A stretch of 64,000 bases of DNA from an uncultured Flavobacteriales bacterium. Lineage in GTDB: Bacteria; Bacteroidota; Bacteroidia; Flavobacteriales_G; Salibacteraceae. The position numbers were made by a program, and so were the translations under genes. Shown piece by piece: positions 62,838 to 64,000 of this stretch (position 1 is the first letter of the stretch; every line of letters starts with the position of its first letter). The stretch is from assembly GCA_943788775.1 (NCBI GenBank), contig CALSRO010000002.1:248001-312000 (forward strand). The letters run 5' to 3'. Under the pieces are notes generated by a model. It was given only the letters and a program-made list of their open reading frames with translations. It made no database searches and was not told where the DNA came from.

Positions 62838-63674
62838 ATGAAAGCATTATTTGATGAGACATCCTTTAAAACAAGCAAGCTAACAACGCGTGCCTACAGC
62901 ACTTCATTTTCACTTGGGACTCGATTTCTTGGCGCTTCCATCCAAGACGCTATTTATGGGATCTACGGGTTTGTAAGATTTGCCGATGAGATAGTAGATA
63001 CTTTTCATGACTACGATAAGCAGAGATTACTTGAAAAGTTCAAGAGAGACACCTATGAAGCAATTGAAGATGGCATTTCCTTAAATCCAATCTTGAACAG
63101 CTTTCAACACGTGGTGCGCGAGTTCAAAATCGATCATGAATTGATCGATACTTTTTTAGAAAGTATGGAAATGGACTTAAATAAATCAGAATATAACCAA
63201 CAGGGCTATGAAAAGTACATTCTAGGTTCAGCAGAAGTCGTTGGTTTAATGTGCCTAAAAGTGTTTGTTCATGGCAATGAATCTGAGTACCAAAGGCTTC
63301 AATATGCAGCCATGAGACTAGGTGCTGCTTTCCAAAAAATCAACTTCTTACGCGACCTAAAGGCAGATTTTGAAGGCATGGGAAGGTCTTATTTTCCAAG
63401 CGCAGATATGGACAACTTCGATGATGAGCAGAAAAAGAAAATTGAGGAAGAAATTGCGATTGATTTTGCAGAAGGATATGCCGGAATTTTAGAATTACCG
63501 AAGTCTTCGCGATTCGGAGTTTATATGGCATATATCTATTTCTACCAGCTATTCAAAAAAATTCAAAGAACACATGCCGCGCGCATTTTGGAGGAAAGAA
63601 TTCGCATTCCAGACCCACAGAAATACGGTATATTCTTAGAAAGTTACATCAAGCATAGTTTGAATTTACTATGA
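62838..63674 (+). CDS. crtB: phytoene synthase
   Basis: The enzyme condenses two geranylgeranyl diphosphate molecules to phytoene, the step before CrtI. The 278-residue protein has the squalene/phytoene synthase features: SFSLGTRFLGASIQDAIYGI, the first Asp-rich motif YGFVRFADEIVDTFHDYDK (DxxxD), and the second FQKINFLRDLKADFEGMGRS (DxxxD) followed by YFPSAD. The length is typical of the flavobacterial form. Its stop overlaps the next gene by 4 bp (ATGA). Confidence 0.94.
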   Translation: MKALFDETSFKTSKLTTRAYSTSFSLGTRFLGASIQDAIYGIYGFVRFADEIVDTFHDYDKQRLLEKFKRDTYEAIEDGISLNPILNSFQHVVREFKIDHELIDTFLESMEMDLNKSEYNQQGYEKYILGSAEVVGLMCLKVFVHGNESEYQRLQYAAMRLGAAFQKINFLRDLKADFEGMGRSYFPSADMDNFDDEQKKKIEEEIAIDFAEGYAGILELPKSSRFGVYMAYIYFYQLFKKIQRTHAARILEERIRIPDPQKYGIFLESYIKHSLNLL

Positions 63675-64000
63675 TCCGTTCCTTTCTAATATTGAGTGTC
63701 ATTTTCAATTGCTTCTCTCTCAAGGCATCGGATTTTGAAAAAAAGCCACTGTGCAGCTCATTTTTTGAAGCTTCAAAAGATGAGTCTAAGCGCACAGAAT
63801 TTCACAATTTTCTGGACGAAATCAAGTCCAAGGAATCGGCTCAATTAGCCTATTTGGGGGCAGCCAAAACCTTGATGGCCGAAATTGTTTCAAACCCGTA
63901 TTCGAAATACAGCTATTTCAAGGATGGTAAAGAGTTGATCGAGCGGGCAGTAAACTCGAACCCCACCAATCCTGAGATTCGCTATGTTCGGTTCATGATT
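63671..64000 (+). CDS. exported protein of the carotenoid cluster, N-terminal 110 residues (cut by window edge)
   Basis: ATG 63671 overlaps the crtB stop (ATGA) and opens a frame to the window edge. The product has a signal peptide (MIRSFLILSVIFNCFSLKAS). A helical, TPR-like region follows (QLAYLGAAKTLMAEIVSNPY, FKDGKELIERAVNSNPTNPE, IRYVRFMI). I recall a protein of this type between crtB and the carotene hydroxylase gene in other flavobacteria, with unknown function. The close overlap makes it part of the crt operon. Confidence 0.75.
   Translation, partial: MIRSFLILSVIFNCFSLKASDFEKKPLCSSFFEASKDESKRTEFHNFLDEIKSKESAQLAYLGAAKTLMAEIVSNPYSKYSYFKDGKELIERAVNSNPTNPEIRYVRFMI

Noticed and set aside
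1-64000. Search for tRNA or rRNA genes, CRISPR arrays, insertion sequences, phage genes and restriction or defence systems.
   Set aside because: I saw no direct repeat arrays, transposase, integrase or defence motifs. The gene content is housekeeping, envelope, motility/secretion and pigment functions.

Overview
The window reads as chromosomal DNA of a Bacteroidota bacterium, most likely a member of the Flavobacteriales. This is inferred from several things. The gliding genes gldE and gldD follow mutY and ssb. There are type IX secretion (T9SS) cargo proteins with gliding-motility-type C-termini, a PorV/PorQ-like and PorU2-like pair, a carotenoid cluster, and Bacteroidota-type promoters (TAnnTTTG) with almost no Shine-Dalgarno sequences. 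I see no tRNA, rRNA, insertion sequence, prophage or CRISPR array. The genome is compact: many genes overlap by 1-28 bp.

Layout. 1-1005: 5' part of a secreted protein on the minus strand. 1263-4998: an FAD oxidoreductase, trhO (tRNA hydroxylation) and purH. 5065-10567: a complete cell-elongation operon mreB-mreC-mreD-mrdA-rodA. 10597-13657: a YihY/BrkB membrane protein, a GH3 glycosidase and an LEA-like lipoprotein. 13649-22692: three large secreted T9SS-type proteins with an M20 dipeptidase among them. 22741-27831: mlaFE-like lipid transporter, a 47-aa lipoprotein overlapping an SprT-like gene, a mannose-1-phosphate guanylyltransferase, fumC and a small membrane protein. 27832-32011 (minus strand): prfB with its programmed frameshift, recX, and an HU-TPR-tiny basic protein-RNase G operon. 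32112-35661: mutY-ssb-gldE-gldD. 35651-42315: ctaA, tatC, a DUF5686 outer-membrane-type protein, lptB, purS and pssA. 42430-48673: a PorV/PorQ-like protein and a frameshifted PorU2-like sortase. 48679-51998: a tightly coupled hydrolase-unknown-exonuclease operon and a sugar-phosphate isomerase. 52112-57954: lysS, a DUF1801-like protein, a PrsW-like protease, gpsA and a broken histidine kinase. 57955-59766: uvrC. 59854-64000: a CarH-like MerR regulator, an ECF sigma factor, crtI, crtB and the start of a further gene.

The most notable points are these. (1) A textbook prfB frameshift site with an internal Shine-Dalgarno-like element sits in a lineage that hardly uses such sequences. (2) About eight genes have the -7 box only 4-7 nt before the start codon, which predicts leaderless or nearly leaderless mRNAs. 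(3) A B12-type light sensor with the diagnostic W-x9-EH motif stands at the head of the carotenoid genes, with matching GTTTAAC-type sequences before it and before the sigma gene. (4) Three single-base indels break a PorU2-like sortase and a histidine kinase. (5) Two very small genes, of 30 and 47 codons, are easily missed. I do not see a clearly new multi-gene system. The light-response cluster and the small-gene contexts are the best candidates for follow-up.
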